Origin: Metaruminococcus_A sp964607135
GTDB taxonomy: Bacteria; Bacillota; Clostridia; Oscillospirales; Ruminococcaceae
Direction of reading: 5' to 3'
NCBI GenBank assembly: GCA_964607135.1
Contig: CAZSIV010000074.1
Location: 1-6,200 of the forward strand
DNA length: 6,200 nt
The notes under the pieces are model-generated. The model searched no databases and was not told where the DNA came from. It saw only the letters and a list, made by a program, of their open reading frames with translations. The translations under genes were made by a program, and so were the position numbers. Each line of letters starts with the position of its first letter. The first letter of the stretch is position 1. Positions 6,103 to 6,200 of this stretch are shown here, piece after piece.

Positions 6103-6130
6103 ATCATATCACGTTGCAGGAAAAAAGCAA
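6103..6130 (-). promoter_or_regulatory. Candidate extended -10 promoter facing the DUF4261 gene
   Basis: On the minus strand, TTGCTT (6130-6125) and TATGAT (6108-6103) are 16 bases apart, and TGA directly before the -10 gives an extended -10 motif. It lies just past a terminator-like hairpin, as expected for the start of a new transcription unit. The next minus-strand gene is the DUF4261 gene, about 265 bases away. Confidence 0.4.
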
Positions 6131-6146
6131 ATTTTCCAGCTGTTCA

Positions 6147-6176
6147 GAAATAAAAATCCACCCGCATAGCGGGTGG
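6147..6176 (-). terminator. Terminator-like hairpin for a minus-strand gene beyond the right edge
   Basis: CCACCCGC and GCGGGTGG (6158-6165 and 6169-6176) form a perfect 8-bp stem with a 3-base loop. On the minus strand it is followed by ATTTTTATTT, which suits rho-independent termination of a gene entering from the right. On the plus strand the following TATTTCAT is a poorer tail. The tight GC hairpin could instead be an end structure of a small insertion sequence. Confidence 0.55.
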
Positions 6177-6200
6177 TATTTCATATGCGGGCAAAGCCCT

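Noticed and set aside
5921..6169. Plus-strand frame of 82 codons upstream of the DUF4261 gene.
   Set aside because: It is Arg- and Lys-rich from GC-rich non-coding DNA, has no ribosome binding site and ends inside the terminator-like hairpin.

Overview
The window looks like chromosomal DNA of a low-to-mid GC Firmicute, most likely a gut-type Clostridia (Oscillospiraceae/Ruminococcaceae or Lachnospiraceae). This is inferred from the class II aldolase sequence, the strong AGGAGG-type ribosome binding sites and the Agr/LytTR-style signalling genes. No rRNA, tRNA, CRISPR array or intact transposase was seen.

The window falls into two compositional halves. The left half (about 1-3390) is clearly AT-rich. 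It holds a minus-strand operon that reads leftwards: a LytTR response regulator (2366-3076), an AgrC-like membrane sensor kinase (1007-2362) and an unrecognised 185-residue coiled-coil protein (373-930). A good rho-independent terminator (274-307) closes it. The regulator and kinase genes are 3 bases apart, and the kinase RBS lies inside the last regulator codons. A short coding-like open frame upstream of the regulator (3208-3372) looks like the tail of a broken gene. The next 270 bases beyond the terminator hold no gene.

The right half (about 3400-6200) is richer in G+C. It starts with a sigma-A type promoter and a plus-strand fructose-bisphosphate aldolase gene (3449-4312) with its own strong terminator (4354-4387). 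About 350 bases without a clear gene follow, containing one orphan 36-codon open frame. Next is a minus-strand gene for a DUF4261-domain protein of unknown function (4739-5836). It is preceded by a long, dyad-rich region with a candidate extended -10 promoter (6103-6130). A terminator-like hairpin at 6158-6176 probably ends a minus-strand gene lying beyond the right edge.

The main point of interest is the seam between the halves at about 3200-3400. The AT-rich signalling operon stops there and the aldolase promoter begins, with a truncated open frame on one side and a perfect inverted repeat over the aldolase -35 region. This is consistent with an acquired segment beside a housekeeping gene, though no recombinase or target-site duplication is visible. 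How the genes work together: kinase and regulator are a matched pair. The coiled-coil protein is probably co-transcribed with them, but its role is unknown. The aldolase and the DUF4261 gene are independent transcription units.
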